64,000 nt of DNA from Saccharibacillus deserti (GTDB lineage Bacteria; Bacillota; Bacilli; Paenibacillales; Paenibacillaceae), in assembly GCF_013618475.1 (NCBI RefSeq), contig NZ_JABJVN010000004.1, positions 351,279 to 415,278 of the forward strand, given 5' to 3'. Below, piece after piece: positions 47,589 to 56,628 of this stretch. The first letter of the stretch is position 1; each line of letters starts with the position of its first letter. The translations under genes and the position numbers were made by a program. The notes under the pieces were generated by a model that saw only the letters and a program-made list of their open reading frames with translations, was not told the origin of the DNA and did not search any database.

Positions 47589-47831
47589 TTAACCCTCCAG
47601 TTCGTAGCGGTAGTCTTCGACGACCGTATTGGCCAGCAGCTTCTCGCACATCGATTTCACGCGTCCTTCGGCTTCTTCTTGAGTCACGTCGCCGAGTTCG
47701 ATCTCCATATACTTGCCGATGCGCAGGCTTTCCACTTCGTTGAAGCCGAGCGAGTGCAGCGCGCCCTGCACGGCAACGCCCTGCGGGTCGAGTACGCTTT
47801 GTTTGATGGTAACGTAGACTTTGGCTTTCAT
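47589..47831 (-). CDS. purS: Phosphoribosylformylglycinamidine synthase subunit PurS
   Basis: This 80-residue PurS bridges PurL and PurQ in the FGAM synthase complex. It shows the family pattern: [38 protein letters not shown] and a C-terminal [15 protein letters not shown]. The ATG at 47831 follows AGGAGG closely; longer frames upstream are not real. It is preceded by 419 nt of non-coding sequence containing repeat element D, so the purC-purS junction is unusually wide. Confidence 0.96.
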   Translation of the reverse strand: MKAKVYVTIKQSVLDPQGVAVQGALHSLGFNEVESLRIGKYMEIELGDVTQEEAEGRVKSMCEKLLANTVVEDYRYELEG

Positions 47832-48007
47832 GGATATCCTCCTGGATAAGCCCTTCCCGAATCTTTTGGCTTGTCGAAAACGTCGGCGGGATCGGGAAGT
47901 CGGCTGTGTAATGGTGTTGGTTTGCGCGGCGAGCCGCTTTCGTCCCTGACGGGACACGCTTGGACGACGGAGCACAATAATCCGGCAAACGCCGCCTGAT
48001 CAAAGCG

Positions 48008-48194
48008 AATGTGATCATTTTGAACACTTTTAAGCTCTAAAATCGATTTACGCGCTCAAAAGTGATCATTTCGACTACTTTTAGCGACGATCTCGTTCAT
48101 TTCAGACTGCAGACGGATAAAATATTGCTGTTTTGAATACTTTTTCTCCATGGAGCCTGCATTTCGCCAGAACTGTGTTCAATATGATCACATT
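48008..48194. repeat. 187-bp repeat element with terminal inverted repeats, variant D
   Basis: The ends AATGTGATCATTTTGAACAC (48008-48027) and its complement at 48175-48194 match at 19 of 20 positions. A second forward copy, GTGATCATTTCGACTAC, starts at 48062, and a weaker reversed copy lies at about 48118. The four-site spacing (51, about 56, 50) mirrors elements A-C although the motif differs. It lies between purC and purS inside the purine operon; the remainder of that gap (47832-48250) shows no gene. Confidence 0.75.
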
Positions 48195-48250
48195 GGCTTG
48201 AATACCTGCCGGCTGCAGCTGCCCTACATCTGCACCGCAGCCCTATCAGC

Positions 48251-49156
48251 CTACAGCCCCATCAGCGGTTTGCCGGTCAACCGCTCGTAGATGCCGAGGT
48301 AGCGCTTCGTCGTTTCTGCGACGACCGCCGCGGGAAGCGGATCGGGCGCGCTGTTTTTGTCCCAATCGGTGCTCGACAGATAGGCACGTACCGGTTCTTT
48401 GTCCATGCTGTCGATCTCGACGTCGAGCTTGTACTTGTCTTCCGCCCAGAAGCGGGAAGAATCCGGCGTGAAGATCTCGTCGATCAGGATGACTTTGCCG
48501 TCGACCAGGCCGAACTCGAATTTGCAGTCGGCGAGAATGATGCCTTTCTCCGTGCAGCGCTTGCGGGCGAAATCGTACAGCGCGAGACTTTTCTCCCGCA
48601 GTTCGGCGGCCAGGCCGGCTCCGACGAGTTCTTCCATTTTGGAAAAAGGAATGTCTTCGTCATGCCCGACGTCGTTCTTGGCGGCCGGCGTGAAGACCGG
48701 TTCCGGCAGCCGGTCGTTTTTGCGCAGGCCTTCCGGCAGTTCGATGCCGTTGATACGGCCGTTCGCCTGATACTGCCGCCAGCCGCCGCCGGTAATGTAC
48801 CCGCGCACGACGCATTCGATATCGATGCGTTCCGCTTTGCGGGTGACCATGATGCGGCTTTTCAGCGCCAGCGGATCTTTGGCAATCGGACCAAGCTTCA
48901 GCACGTCCGTATGGACGACATGGTTCGGAAGCAGATCGGCGGTTTGGTCGAACCAGTAGGCGCTCAGGCTGTTGAGCACGTCGCCTTTGAACGGAATCGC
49001 CGGATCGAGCACGTAGTCGAACGCGGAGATCCGGTCGGTCACGACGATCAGGTAATGTTCGCCGAGGTCGTACAGCTCGCGTACTTTTCCTTTATAGAGC
49101 AGCGGCGCGTCCACCAGATGTTCCGCGGTGGACAGGGCCTGCGAAGATACGAACAT
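48251..49156 (-). CDS. purC: Phosphoribosylaminoimidazole-succinocarboxamide synthase
   Basis: PurC links CAIR with aspartate using ATP. This is the longer form (301 residues; about 240 in B. subtilis and E. coli). It shows LLYKGKVRELYDLGEHYLIV, TDRISAFDYVLDPAIPFKGD, ECVVRGYITGGGWRQYQ and LADCKFEFGLVDGKVILIDE, then FTPDSSRFW. AGGGGG lies before the ATG at 49156. It is separated from purB by 80 nt and from purS by element D. Confidence 0.96.
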   Translation of the reverse strand: MFVSSQALSTAEHLVDAPLLYKGKVRELYDLGEHYLIVVTDRISAFDYVLDPAIPFKGDVLNSLSAYWFDQTADLLPNHVVHTDVLKLGPIAKDPLALKSRIMVTRKAERIDIECVVRGYITGGGWRQYQANGRINGIELPEGLRKNDRLPEPVFTPAAKNDVGHDEDIPFSKMEELVGAGLAAELREKSLALYDFARKRCTEKGIILADCKFEFGLVDGKVILIDEIFTPDSSRFWAEDKYKLDVEIDSMDKEPVRAYLSSTDWDKNSAPDPLPAAVVAETTKRYLGIYERLTGKPLMGL

Positions 49157-49236
49157 GATTGCTTTTCCCCCTTAACAAACGGATGGGTACGCCGGGCCCG
49201 GCTCTGTTCGCCCGGGTCCGACGATCCTTCTACAGC

Positions 49237-50535
49237 CTATTCGTTCAATCCGAGCTTCGCGAAGATCGTGTCGACATGCTTCAGATGCCAGGCCGGATTG
49301 AACGCGTCCTCGATCTCTTCCGCGCTCAGCACGTCGGTGATCGCCGGGCTTGCCAGCACGATTTCCTTGAAGCTGCGCTGTTCTTCCCACGCCTGCATCG
49401 CTCTCGGCTGGACCGTGTCGTACGCCTGCTCGCGGCTCATGCCGGAGTCGATCAGCTTGGTCAGGATGCGGCCGGAGAACGGCACGCCGTACGTGCGCTC
49501 CATGTTGCGCTTCATGTTGTCCGGGAACACGGTCAGGTTCTTGATGATGTTGCCGAACCGGTTCAGCATGTAGTTGAGCAGCATCGTGGCGTCCGGCAGG
49601 ATGACGCGTTCCGCGGACGAGTGCGAAATATCGCGTTCGTGCCACAGGCCCACGTTCTCGTACGCCGTCAGCATATGGCCGCGAATGACGCGGGACAAGC
49701 CGGAGATGTTCTCGCTGCCGATCGGGTTGCGTTTGTGCGGCATCGCCGACGAGCCTTTTTGTCCTTTGGCGAACGCTTCTTCGACTTCGCGGAATTCGCT
49801 TTTCTGGAGCGCGCGCACTTCCGTCGCGAACTTGTCGAGCGACGTCGCGACCAGGGCGAGCGATGCCATGTATTCGGCGTGGCGGTCGCGCTGAAGCGTC
49901 TGGGTCGAGATCGGAGCGGCTTTGGTACCGAGCTTGGCGCAGACGATTTCTTCCACGCGCGGATCGATATTGGCGTATGTACCGACGGCTCCGGACATTT
50001 TGCCGTACTGCACGCCGTCGGCGGCATGGCGGAAACGCTCCAGGTTGCGCTTCATTTCTTCGTGCCACAGCGCCATTTTGAGACCGAAAGTCGTCGGTTC
50101 CGCATGTACGCCGTGCGTGCGGCCCATCATCGGCGTGCTCTTGTAAGCGATCGCCTTATCCTTCAAAATTTCGATAAAATTCAGGATATCGCGTTCAAGG
50201 ATCTGATTGGCCTGCAGCAGCAGGTAGCCGAGCGCCGTGTCCACAACGTCCGTCGAAGTCAGGCCGTAATGGACCCATTTGCGCTCGTCGCCGAGACTTT
50301 CCGAGACGGCACGGGTAAACGCGATCACGTCATGGCGCGTCTCCTGCTCGATTTCGTAGATGCGGTCGATGTCGAAAGTCGCATTTTCGCGAATTTTTTT
50401 GACATCTTCCTGCGGAATGACGCCCAGTTCGACCCAGGCTTCGCAGGCGCAAATTTCGACTTCCAGCCACGCTTTGAATTTGTTTTCTTCGCTCCAGATG
50501 CTGCGCATTTCCGGTCTGCTGTAACGTTCGATCAT
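49237..50535 (-). CDS. purB: Adenylosuccinate lyase
   Basis: PurB releases fumarate from SAICAR and from adenylosuccinate, so it serves both IMP and AMP synthesis. The 432-residue protein begins [20 protein letters not shown], as in Bacillus. It holds [16 protein letters not shown] (catalytic His), the signature [20 protein letters not shown] (flexible Ser loop) and [18 protein letters not shown]. The ATG at 50535 follows TTGGAGG; an upstream start at 50553 is less likely. A 166-nt gap precedes it after purK. Confidence 0.97.
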   Translation of the reverse strand: MIERYSRPEMRSIWSEENKFKAWLEVEICACEAWVELGVIPQEDVKKIRENATFDIDRIYEIEQETRHDVIAFTRAVSESLGDERKWVHYGLTSTDVVDTALGYLLLQANQILERDILNFIEILKDKAIAYKSTPMMGRTHGVHAEPTTFGLKMALWHEEMKRNLERFRHAADGVQYGKMSGAVGTYANIDPRVEEIVCAKLGTKAAPISTQTLQRDRHAEYMASLALVATSLDKFATEVRALQKSEFREVEEAFAKGQKGSSAMPHKRNPIGSENISGLSRVIRGHMLTAYENVGLWHERDISHSSAERVILPDATMLLNYMLNRFGNIIKNLTVFPDNMKRNMERTYGVPFSGRILTKLIDSGMSREQAYDTVQPRAMQAWEEQRSFKEIVLASPAITDVLSAEEIEDAFNPAWHLKHVDTIFAKLGLNE

Positions 50536-50701
50536 AAGGGGTATAGCCTCCAAAGGATAAAATTTGAGTTCCGGCGCGGTTCGGCGGTACCGTTCACTAA
50601 AAGGCAGCCGCGGTGCGCGGATCTTCTTCCATTATATAGGGCGAATCCGCAAGGATGCGCATCGTCTCTGTTCATTTACGTCAAAAATGGATCCTGCCGC
50701 G

Positions 50702-51964
50702 TTATCCCACCGGCCAGATGCCGGCTTCGTCGATCCAACGCAGCGCGTCGGCCGTATCGCCGCAGAGCAGGTTGATGTGTCCCATTTTGCGGCCGGTCTT
50801 CGCTTCGGCCTTGCCGTAGAGATGGAACTTCGGCCGAACGGCCTCCGTGCCGAGACTGCCTGGAGATAACATCAGCTTCGTCACGCCGTCCAGATGTTCG
50901 CCGAGGACGTTGACCATGACGACCGGCGTCCGCAGTTCGGGACTTCCGAGCGGCAGCCCGCAGATGGCGCGAACATGCTGCTCGAACTGCGAAGTCGTGC
51001 AGGCTTCCATCGTGTAATGGCCGGAGTTGTGCGGCCGCGGCGCAACTTCGTTCACGTACAGCCGACCGTCTTCGCCGTAGAACATCTCGACGGCGAGCAG
51101 CCCGACCGCGCCGAAGGATTCGGCGATGCGGGCGGCGAGCCGCTCCGCTTCGGCGAGAACGTCCGCCGGTACCCGGGCCGGCACGATCGAAGCGTGCAGG
51201 ATGCCGCCGCGGTGAATATTTTCCGCCGGCGGGAACGTGCTCGTCTCGCCGAGCGAACTGCGCGCCGCGATAACCGAGATCTCGCACCGGAACGAGACGA
51301 ACTGTTCCAGCACCAGCTCGGCGCCGGTGACAGCCAGTGCCGCGTAAGCCGACGCGACTTCGCTGCGGTCGCGGATCACGAACTGTCCCTTGCCGTCGTA
51401 GCCTCCGGTTGCGGTCTTGAGCACGCACGGCGTGCCCAGACGCTGCACCGCCGCGTCCAATTCCGCTTCGCTCTTGACCTCCGCGTACGGGGCAACCGTC
51501 GCGCCCGCCGCTTCCAGCGCCGCCTTCTCGCGCAGGCGGTGCTGCGTCGTGTACAGCAGCCGGCTGCCCTGCGGCACGTAAGACCGCTCTTCGAGCAGAG
51601 CGGCTACTTCCGCGTCCACGTTCTCGAACTCGTACGTGATCACATCCGTACGCCGCGCGAGCTCCGCCGCCGCTTCTTGGTCGGAGTAGGCGGCGACGAT
51701 CTGCGCCGCCACCTGCCCGCTGGGGCCGTCCGGCGCCGGGTCCAGCGCCACGAACCGGTAACCGAGCGGCGCTCCGGCCAGCGCCATCATGCGGCCCAGT
51801 TGGCCGCCGCCCAGCACGCCGATCGTCGCGCCCGGCGCGATCACGCGAGCCTGTTTCCCGCCGTCTGCGCTGCGCTCCACCGCCGCAGCCTCGCCCGCCG
51901 TGCCCGGTTGCCGCCCGGCTTCCGCCGCTCCGCCTTGTGCCTTTCCGTTCATGCCTTCCGTCAT
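50702..51964 (-). CDS. purK: 5-(carboxyamino)imidazole ribonucleotide synthase
   Basis: PurK carboxylates AIR to N5-CAIR with ATP and bicarbonate. The ATP-grasp enzyme (from about residue 46, [20 protein letters not shown]) contains [47 protein letters not shown] and [14 protein letters not shown]. The 420 residues include about 44 extra Ala/Gly/Glu-rich residues at the N-terminus. The start at 51964 overlaps the purE stop (ATGA), so the extension is probably translated. A GTG close to the core start could be an alternative. Confidence 0.94.
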   Translation of the reverse strand: MTEGMNGKAQGGAAEAGRQPGTAGEAAAVERSADGGKQARVIAPGATIGVLGGGQLGRMMALAGAPLGYRFVALDPAPDGPSGQVAAQIVAAYSDQEAAAELARRTDVITYEFENVDAEVAALLEERSYVPQGSRLLYTTQHRLREKAALEAAGATVAPYAEVKSEAELDAAVQRLGTPCVLKTATGGYDGKGQFVIRDRSEVASAYAALAVTGAELVLEQFVSFRCEISVIAARSSLGETSTFPPAENIHRGGILHASIVPARVPADVLAEAERLAARIAESFGAVGLLAVEMFYGEDGRLYVNEVAPRPHNSGHYTMEACTTSQFEQHVRAICGLPLGSPELRTPVVMVNVLGEHLDGVTKLMLSPGSLGTEAVRPKFHLYGKAEAKTGRKMGHINLLCGDTADALRWIDEAGIWPVG

Positions 51965-52443
51965 GGCAGCTCCGCTTCCAGCACTTCGCGCTCGATTCTC
52001 GCGCGGCGGGCCGAGACGCGGTCCATCACCGCGTCGTCGAAAGCGCCGACGATCTGCGCCGCCAGCAGTCCGGCGTTGATCGCGCCGGCCTTGCCGATCG
52101 CGACCGTCGCGACCGGAATGCCGCCCGGCATCTGCACGATCGAGAGCAGCGAATCCATGCCTTTGAGCGCGGCCGACTGGACCGGCACGCCGATGACCGG
52201 CAGCGGCGTTTTGGCCGCAACCATGCCCGGCAGATGCGCCGCGCCGCCCGCGCCGGCGATAATGACCTTCAGGCCGCGTCCGCGTGCCTGCTGGGCGTAC
52301 TCGAACATCAGATCCGGCGTACGGTGAGCCGAGACGACCTTTTTCTCGTACGGAATTTGAAGTTCCTCGAGGATCCGACAAGTGTGCTGCATCGTTTCCC
52401 AATCGGATGTGCTTCCCATGATGACCGCTACCTGCAAAGACAT
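51961..52443 (-). CDS. purE: N5-carboxyaminoimidazole ribonucleotide mutase
   Basis: This 160-residue class I PurE converts N5-CAIR to CAIR, working directly with PurK. Motifs are [15 protein letters not shown] (phosphate loop), [13 protein letters not shown] (catalytic His) and [25 protein letters not shown]. It is the first structural gene of the operon, about 290 nt downstream of the riboswitch aptamer. TGGAG lies upstream of the ATG at 52443. Confidence 0.97.
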   Translation of the reverse strand: MSLQVAVIMGSTSDWETMQHTCRILEELQIPYEKKVVSAHRTPDLMFEYAQQARGRGLKVIIAGAGGAAHLPGMVAAKTPLPVIGVPVQSAALKGMDSLLSIVQMPGGIPVATVAIGKAGAINAGLLAAQIVGAFDDAVMDRVSARRARIEREVLEAELP

Positions 52444-52734
52444 AATTCACGCTCCATATCGATCGATTTAAATAGAAAAAGTCCGGTACTTCCTCAAAAT
52501 CGCAATGATCTCTCGGGAATCCGGACTCGGAAAAAACGGGATTGGCCTGCTCTTCCCTTGTCCGCCAGGACAAGCACAGACGAAAACGCGCGTTACGCGG
52601 CCTGCAGAAGCAGGCGGGAAGCGGATTCTCGTCCGGGAAAAACAAGAGCGGGGGCCGGCTGTCGACGGTTCGGGAATCGGAACCTTAGACAGCCTCAGGC
52701 GGCAGGTCAACAGCCGCCGTGCCTATCGTTTATT

Positions 52735-52800
52735 CCGTAGTCCGGGAATTTACGGTTCCCGGGTAGATACTTCCGGGCCCTATTCCCGGCGTTATACGGT
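52735..52800 (-). promoter_or_regulatory. Purine riboswitch, guanine class
   Basis: The minus strand carries the conserved aptamer: P1 strand CCGTATAA, L2 GAATAGGG, J2/3 AAGTATCTACC, L3 ACCGTAAATT, then GGACTACGG closing P1. P2 (GCCGGG/CCCGGA) and P3 (CCGGGAA/TTCCCGG) pair well. The cytosine in GACTACG marks the guanine/hypoxanthine class (adenine aptamers carry U there). It starts about 55 nt after the -10 box and precedes purE, as in B. subtilis. Downstream, GGCTGTC...GACAGCC and GGCTGTTGAC...GTCGACAGCC offer alternative hairpins. I cannot see a canonical terminator directly followed by U, so the expression mechanism stays open. Confidence 0.92.
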
Positions 52801-52853
52801 GAATGTTCAGTTCGTTTCGAAGACGCGGTGACACGCGCCCGACTTCTGTTCCA

Positions 52854-52882
52854 GTTTAACAATTCCGTACATGCCGTGTCAA
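52854..52882 (-). promoter_or_regulatory. Sigma-A promoter of the purine operon
   Basis: On the minus strand TTGACA (52882-52877) and TTAAAC (52859-52854) are separated by exactly 17 bp. They lie between the PurBoxes and the riboswitch. Confidence 0.85.
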
Positions 52883-52886
52883 ATTA

Positions 52887-52930
52887 AAAACCGAACATTT
52901 TAAAATGGTAAAATCCGAATGTTCGCTTTT
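52887..52930. promoter_or_regulatory. Inverted pair of PurBoxes (PurR binding sites)
   Basis: AAAACCGAACATT (52887-52899, plus) matches AWWWCCGAACWWT at every position. AAAAGCGAACATT (52930-52918, minus) matches 12 of 13. The two face each other with 18 bp between them, just upstream of the -35 box. This is the arrangement bound by the PRPP-sensing repressor PurR in Bacillus. Confidence 0.88.
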
Positions 52931-53042
52931 TCACTTCAACCAAGCAAAATATGAACAAAACCGCCTTCCGTAACCCGCTGTGCGCCGAATTTGTAAATTT
53001 CATGCAGAATAACGCTCCGTCGCTCCGCGTGCTCCAAACGTC

Positions 53043-53079
53043 AAAAGGCCCGAAAAACGCAGCGCGTTTCCCGGGCCTT
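53043..53079 (-). terminator. Terminator after the universal stress protein gene
   Basis: AAGGCCCG and CGGGCCTT arms with an inner ACGC/GCGT pair are followed by TTTT on the minus strand. It lies 49 nt past the stop at 53128. Confidence 0.75.
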
Positions 53080-53127
53080 CCCTTCTCGTTTTTGCCATGC
53101 GGCTTCACGAGGCGGGCATATTTCGAT

Positions 53128-53562
53128 TTACTTCACGACCAGCACCGGAACACGGGCCTGCTGCACCACGTTGTGGCTGACGCTGCCGAGCACGAATTCG
53201 CGAATCGCACCGAGACCGCGGCTGCCGATGACAATCAGGTCGGCATCCAGCTCTTTGGCATATTCGAGAATCAGCACGGCAGGCGCTCCCTGGCGCATCT
53301 CGATCCGTGCATCCACTTCCGCTTCGCGCAGGCGCCGACGCGCTTCTTCCACGGTCTGCTCCGCGAGGTCGAAGAACTCTTTGTTGACGCTGCCCGGTAC
53401 CGGCGCAATGCCGTCTCCGACGAAAAAGCGCGGGTAATCGTAAATATGCAGCACTTCCAATACGGTGCCGGGCGAAGCTTTCGTCAGCGCTGCCGCGCGG
53501 TCGAGTGCTTTGTTCGACGCTTTGGAACCGTCATAGGCCACCAGAATTTTGGAGAACAGCAT
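53128..53562 (-). CDS. Universal stress protein, UspA family
   Basis: This 144-residue cytoplasmic protein has the Usp fold: SKILVAYDGSKASNKALDRA at the start, LIVIGSRGLGAIREFVLGSV with the ATP-binding G-2x-G-9x-G(S/T) pattern, and the final ARVPVLVVK strand. ATP-binding Usp proteins act in stress survival; no specific role can be read here. The ATG at 53562 has GAGGTG upstream; an upstream start at 53625 lacks a site and adds atypical residues. It is a single gene between the purine operon and a DUF1294 gene. Confidence 0.92.
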   Translation of the reverse strand: MLFSKILVAYDGSKASNKALDRAAALTKASPGTVLEVLHIYDYPRFFVGDGIAPVPGSVNKEFFDLAEQTVEEARRRLREAEVDARIEMRQGAPAVLILEYAKELDADLIVIGSRGLGAIREFVLGSVSHNVVQQARVPVLVVK

Positions 53563-53708
53563 AATCAAGCACCTCTTTCTTCCTTTCGAATTCGGAATCC
53601 TTCCGGTTCTGCCGGATCTTCCCAACCGGACATCCGTTCCTCTTCATTATTACCCTTTCGAAAAGAAAACTCAAACGTCCTTGCTTGCTTTTCCGCCTTT
53701 TCGGCTTT

Positions 53709-54005
53709 TTATCGGTTCAACCAGTAAAACAAAGTTCCGTATACGGCGATATTGAGCAGCAGAAGCGCCGGGACACCGAACTTGAACGAATTGTGCTGCG
53801 TTTTGTGCCGCTTGTTGCGCATCGCCAGCCAGATTCCGGGCGCTCCCCCTGCAGCCGCCCAAATAAACAGCGTGCGTTCCGGAACCCGGCGCGCATTTTT
53901 CCTGGCCCGGCGCTTGTCCGACGCCATTACGGCGTAAGATCCGATATTGAGGATCAACAACCAGGCCGCAAGCGCCGGATCCGCCCAGGGAATCGTAAGA
54001 GCCAT
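53709..54005 (-). CDS. DUF1294-family small membrane protein
   Basis: This 98-residue protein has two or three hydrophobic segments and the DUF1294 pattern: YAVMASDKRRARKNARRVPE, AAAGGAPGIWLAMRNKRHKT, then HNSFKFGVPALLLLN. The family has no established function; it is found alone or fused to cold-shock domains. GGTGGA precedes the ATG at 54005. It lies about 90 nt downstream of a response-regulator gene on the same strand, and may be read through from it. Confidence 0.88.
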   Translation of the reverse strand: MALTIPWADPALAAWLLILNIGSYAVMASDKRRARKNARRVPERTLFIWAAAGGAPGIWLAMRNKRHKTQHNSFKFGVPALLLLNIAVYGTLFYWLNR

Positions 54006-54094
54006 GATTTATTCCACCCCGTTTCCGTACAACCCGTTTCTTTCCGACAAAGCGGCTCCGTTTCGGCCTTTTTCACGCCTACCGGAACCTCCGT

Positions 54095-54697
54095 TCAGAT
54101 CCATCCTTTTTCCTCCACCAGCTTTACGGCTTCGATCCGGCTTTTGACGGCCAGCTTGCCGAGCGTCTCGGAGATATAATTGCGTACCGTGCCGTATGAC
54201 AAATGCAGCTGCTCCGCAATTTCTCCGGCGCTGCTGCCGCCCGCGGCCAGACGCAGAATTTCCTGCTCGCGCGGCGTCAGCGGATTCTCTTCTCTCATAC
54301 TGCCGAACACAAGCTCCGGCGATACTTCGCGGTGGCCCTGCATCACGCGGCGAATCGCTTCGGCCAGCTTCTCGATCGGCTCGTCTTTGAGCAGATAGCC
54401 GCGGATATCGGCTTTGACCCCGCGTTCAAAATAGCCGGGGCGGGCGAAGGTGGTCAGGATGACCACTTTGCACGGAGACCCTGCGGCTTTCAAACGCTCG
54501 GCCGCGTCCAGACCGCTGACCTTCGGCATCTCGATATCCATCAGACAGACATCGGGCTTGAGAGCTTCGATCAACCGCAGCGCTTCTTCGCCGTCTCCGG
54601 CTTCGCCGACCACTTCGATATCGTCTTCCAGACTGAGCAGCGAAGCCATCGCTCCGCGCAGAAGACGCTGGTCTTCGGTTATTATAATACGGATCAT
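54095..54697 (-). CDS. NarL/LuxR-family response regulator (DesR/YvfU-like)
   Basis: This 200-residue regulator has a receiver domain (1-120; acidic pair ED near residue 8, phospho-acceptor Asp54 in CLMDIEMP, Thr in ILTTFARPG, Lys in LLKDEP). A LuxR helix-turn-helix follows (LTPREQEILRLAAGGSSAGE, LSYGTVRNYISETLGKL). It starts 4 nt before the kinase stop (ATGA overlap), so both are made together. It probably controls the ABC transporter genes of its own operon. Confidence 0.94.
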   Translation of the reverse strand: MIRIIITEDQRLLRGAMASLLSLEDDIEVVGEAGDGEEALRLIEALKPDVCLMDIEMPKVSGLDAAERLKAAGSPCKVVILTTFARPGYFERGVKADIRGYLLKDEPIEKLAEAIRRVMQGHREVSPELVFGSMREENPLTPREQEILRLAAGGSSAGEIAEQLHLSYGTVRNYISETLGKLAVKSRIEAVKLVEEKGWI

Positions 54698-55881
54698 CCT
54701 ATTCCGCCTCCTTGCCCGGATCGCACAACTACCGGGATCTTCACGTTCAAAGCCGTGCCCCGGCCCGGCCCCGGCGCAAGTACAAGCGTACCTTCGATCA
54801 GCGCCAGACGCTCACGCATCCCCTTGAGTCCGTTGCCGCCGCCTACATTTTCCAATCCGCTGCCTTCCCCCTGATGTTCCTGTCGCCCTTCCCTTTTCCC
54901 ATAGAGTCCAATGCCATCGTCTTCGACCTTCATCTCGATCTCTGATCCGCTTTGATTCAGCGTAATCGTACAGCTTTGCGCCCGGCTGTGTTTGACGATA
55001 TTCGTCACCGCTTCTTTTAGGCACAAACTGAGAATATTCTGGGTCATATCCGAAACGCCCTCTAACCTTTCTATCCCTTCCACATGCATCATGATCTCCG
55101 CCGTGCGCAGCATCTCCCGGGACTCGATCAATTCCTCGTTAAGCTTGATCGCCCTCATCTCCGAGACCAGCTCGCGCACCTGACGCAGCGCGGCGCGCGA
55201 CGTCTCCTGAATTTCTCTCGCTTCATGCTGCGCGCGCTCCGGATTTTTGAGCGCGAGACGTTCCACCAGCTGGCTTTTGAGCGTAATCAACGACAGCGTA
55301 TGGCCGAGCGTGTCGTGCAGGTCCCGTGCAATCCGCATCCGTTCTTCCTTTTTCATCAATTCGCCGATCTGCTCGTTGGCCGCGGCCAACTGCTGACGCA
55401 GTTCAATCTGCCGATTAACCGAACGAACAGCAAAAGGCATCGCCGCCAAAATAATGAAAAAGGGGATAACCGCCATAATATCTGCGATCTCAAGCGTTCT
55501 CGTCGAAAACAAAAGCGGGACAACACCCAGGGTCAGCAGCAGACCAAGGAAAACGAAGAACGTTTTTCGACCCCGAATCCATCCGACAAAAAAAGAGCAG
55601 TACAGCCCGAGATACAAGTTGCCGATGTCGCCCAACAAAGTGAATATCGAGGTCAGCAGCATCATAATCAGCAGCAGAGCGTTGAATCCCCGGTCGGTTT
55701 TGGCCCAGTAAATCTGCCGGTAAACGACAAGGAATACGGCAACCAGTATGTAGATGAGCAATTTGACCGAGTCTGGCTTGCCCTGAAGACTTACGATCGG
55801 AAAGATCAGATACATCAGAAAGATATAAGGAACGATTCCGAACCTTTTAGGCAGCCGAAACCAGGTTCCGATATTTTTCAT
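54694..55881 (-). CDS. Sensor histidine kinase, HisKA_3 type (DesK/YvfT-like)
   Basis: This 395-residue kinase has about five membrane spans in the first 160 residues and almost no extracellular domain, so it probably senses membrane state or a membrane-active compound. The phospho-acceptor box is RIARDLHDTLGHTLSL, and the HATPase domain shows KEAVTNIVKHSRAQ and VEDDGIGL, then GLKGMRERLALIEG. The ATG at 55881 lies 7 nt after the permease stop, with AGGAGG some 15 nt upstream, inside the permease end. It is coupled to the response regulator. Confidence 0.92.
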   Translation of the reverse strand: MKNIGTWFRLPKRFGIVPYIFLMYLIFPIVSLQGKPDSVKLLIYILVAVFLVVYRQIYWAKTDRGFNALLLIMMLLTSIFTLLGDIGNLYLGLYCSFFVGWIRGRKTFFVFLGLLLTLGVVPLLFSTRTLEIADIMAVIPFFIILAAMPFAVRSVNRQIELRQQLAAANEQIGELMKKEERMRIARDLHDTLGHTLSLITLKSQLVERLALKNPERAQHEAREIQETSRAALRQVRELVSEMRAIKLNEELIESREMLRTAEIMMHVEGIERLEGVSDMTQNILSLCLKEAVTNIVKHSRAQSCTITLNQSGSEIEMKVEDDGIGLYGKREGRQEHQGEGSGLENVGGGNGLKGMRERLALIEGTLVLAPGPGRGTALNVKIPVVVRSGQGGGIG

Positions 55882-55888
55882 CGCTTGC

Positions 55889-56626
55889 TTACACCGCCTC
55901 CTGTTTTTTTCTTGCATATCCCGATACTACCATAAAAACAACCAGGTAGCCGAGCAGAAGAAGTACGCTGAGCGCAGAAGGGCTTCCGCCCGCCGCGATC
56001 GACCAGGCTCCATCGCCGTAATTGTAGGAAGGCAGCCATTTCCCGACCCGCTGCACAGCCTCCGGCATGATCTCGAACGGCATCCACAGCCCGCCGGAGA
56101 TAGCAAGTCCCATATACAGAACGTTGCTGATCCCGTTTGCCGTGTCTACCTTTTTCATGCAGCCGATCAGTCCGCCCAACGCCAGGAAAGGCAGTGAAGC
56201 GACAACGATCCACAACCCGGCCATCAGCCACTGTGCCGCGCTCAGATGAACGCCGTTGATCAGCCAACCCGAAGTGAAAATCACGATAATGCACAGCAGG
56301 TTAAGCAGCAGTTGAGCGAACATCTTGCTTGCGGCATACACGGCACCGGGCAGCGGGGTCGTACGCAGAACGGTCGACCAGCCTTGCGTCCGCTCCTGCA
56401 CGAGCCGGAGGCCAAACGTCATCACCGATGTGCCCATCACGCTGAAAGCGGCCATCGACATCAGATAATGCGCCTGCCATTCTTTCAGATCCGGCATGTT
56501 TCCGTTCAAGATCCGGGTGAAGATAAAGTAAAACAAAATCGGCATCGCCAGGGACCAAAAGACGAAATAAGGATTGCGAAGAATCCGCAACATTTCCGCT
56601 CTGCTTTGCATCCATAAACTCTTCAT
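55889..56626 (-). CDS. ABC-2 type transporter permease (YvfS-like)
   Basis: This 245-residue integral membrane protein has six hydrophobic segments in the ABC-2 pattern (NPYFVFWSLAMPILFYFIFT; LRLVQERTQGWSTVLRTTPL; LPFLALGGLIGCMKKVDTAN). It partners the ATPase encoded 2 nt upstream. Such exporters often move antibiotics or lipids, and operons that add a kinase/regulator pair respond to those compounds. The substrate here is unknown. Confidence 0.9.
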   Translation of the reverse strand: MKSLWMQSRAEMLRILRNPYFVFWSLAMPILFYFIFTRILNGNMPDLKEWQAHYLMSMAAFSVMGTSVMTFGLRLVQERTQGWSTVLRTTPLPGAVYAASKMFAQLLLNLLCIIVIFTSGWLINGVHLSAAQWLMAGLWIVVASLPFLALGGLIGCMKKVDTANGISNVLYMGLAISGGLWMPFEIMPEAVQRVGKWLPSYNYGDGAWSIAAGGSPSALSVLLLLGYLVVFMVVSGYARKKQEAV

Positions 56627-56628
56627 GA

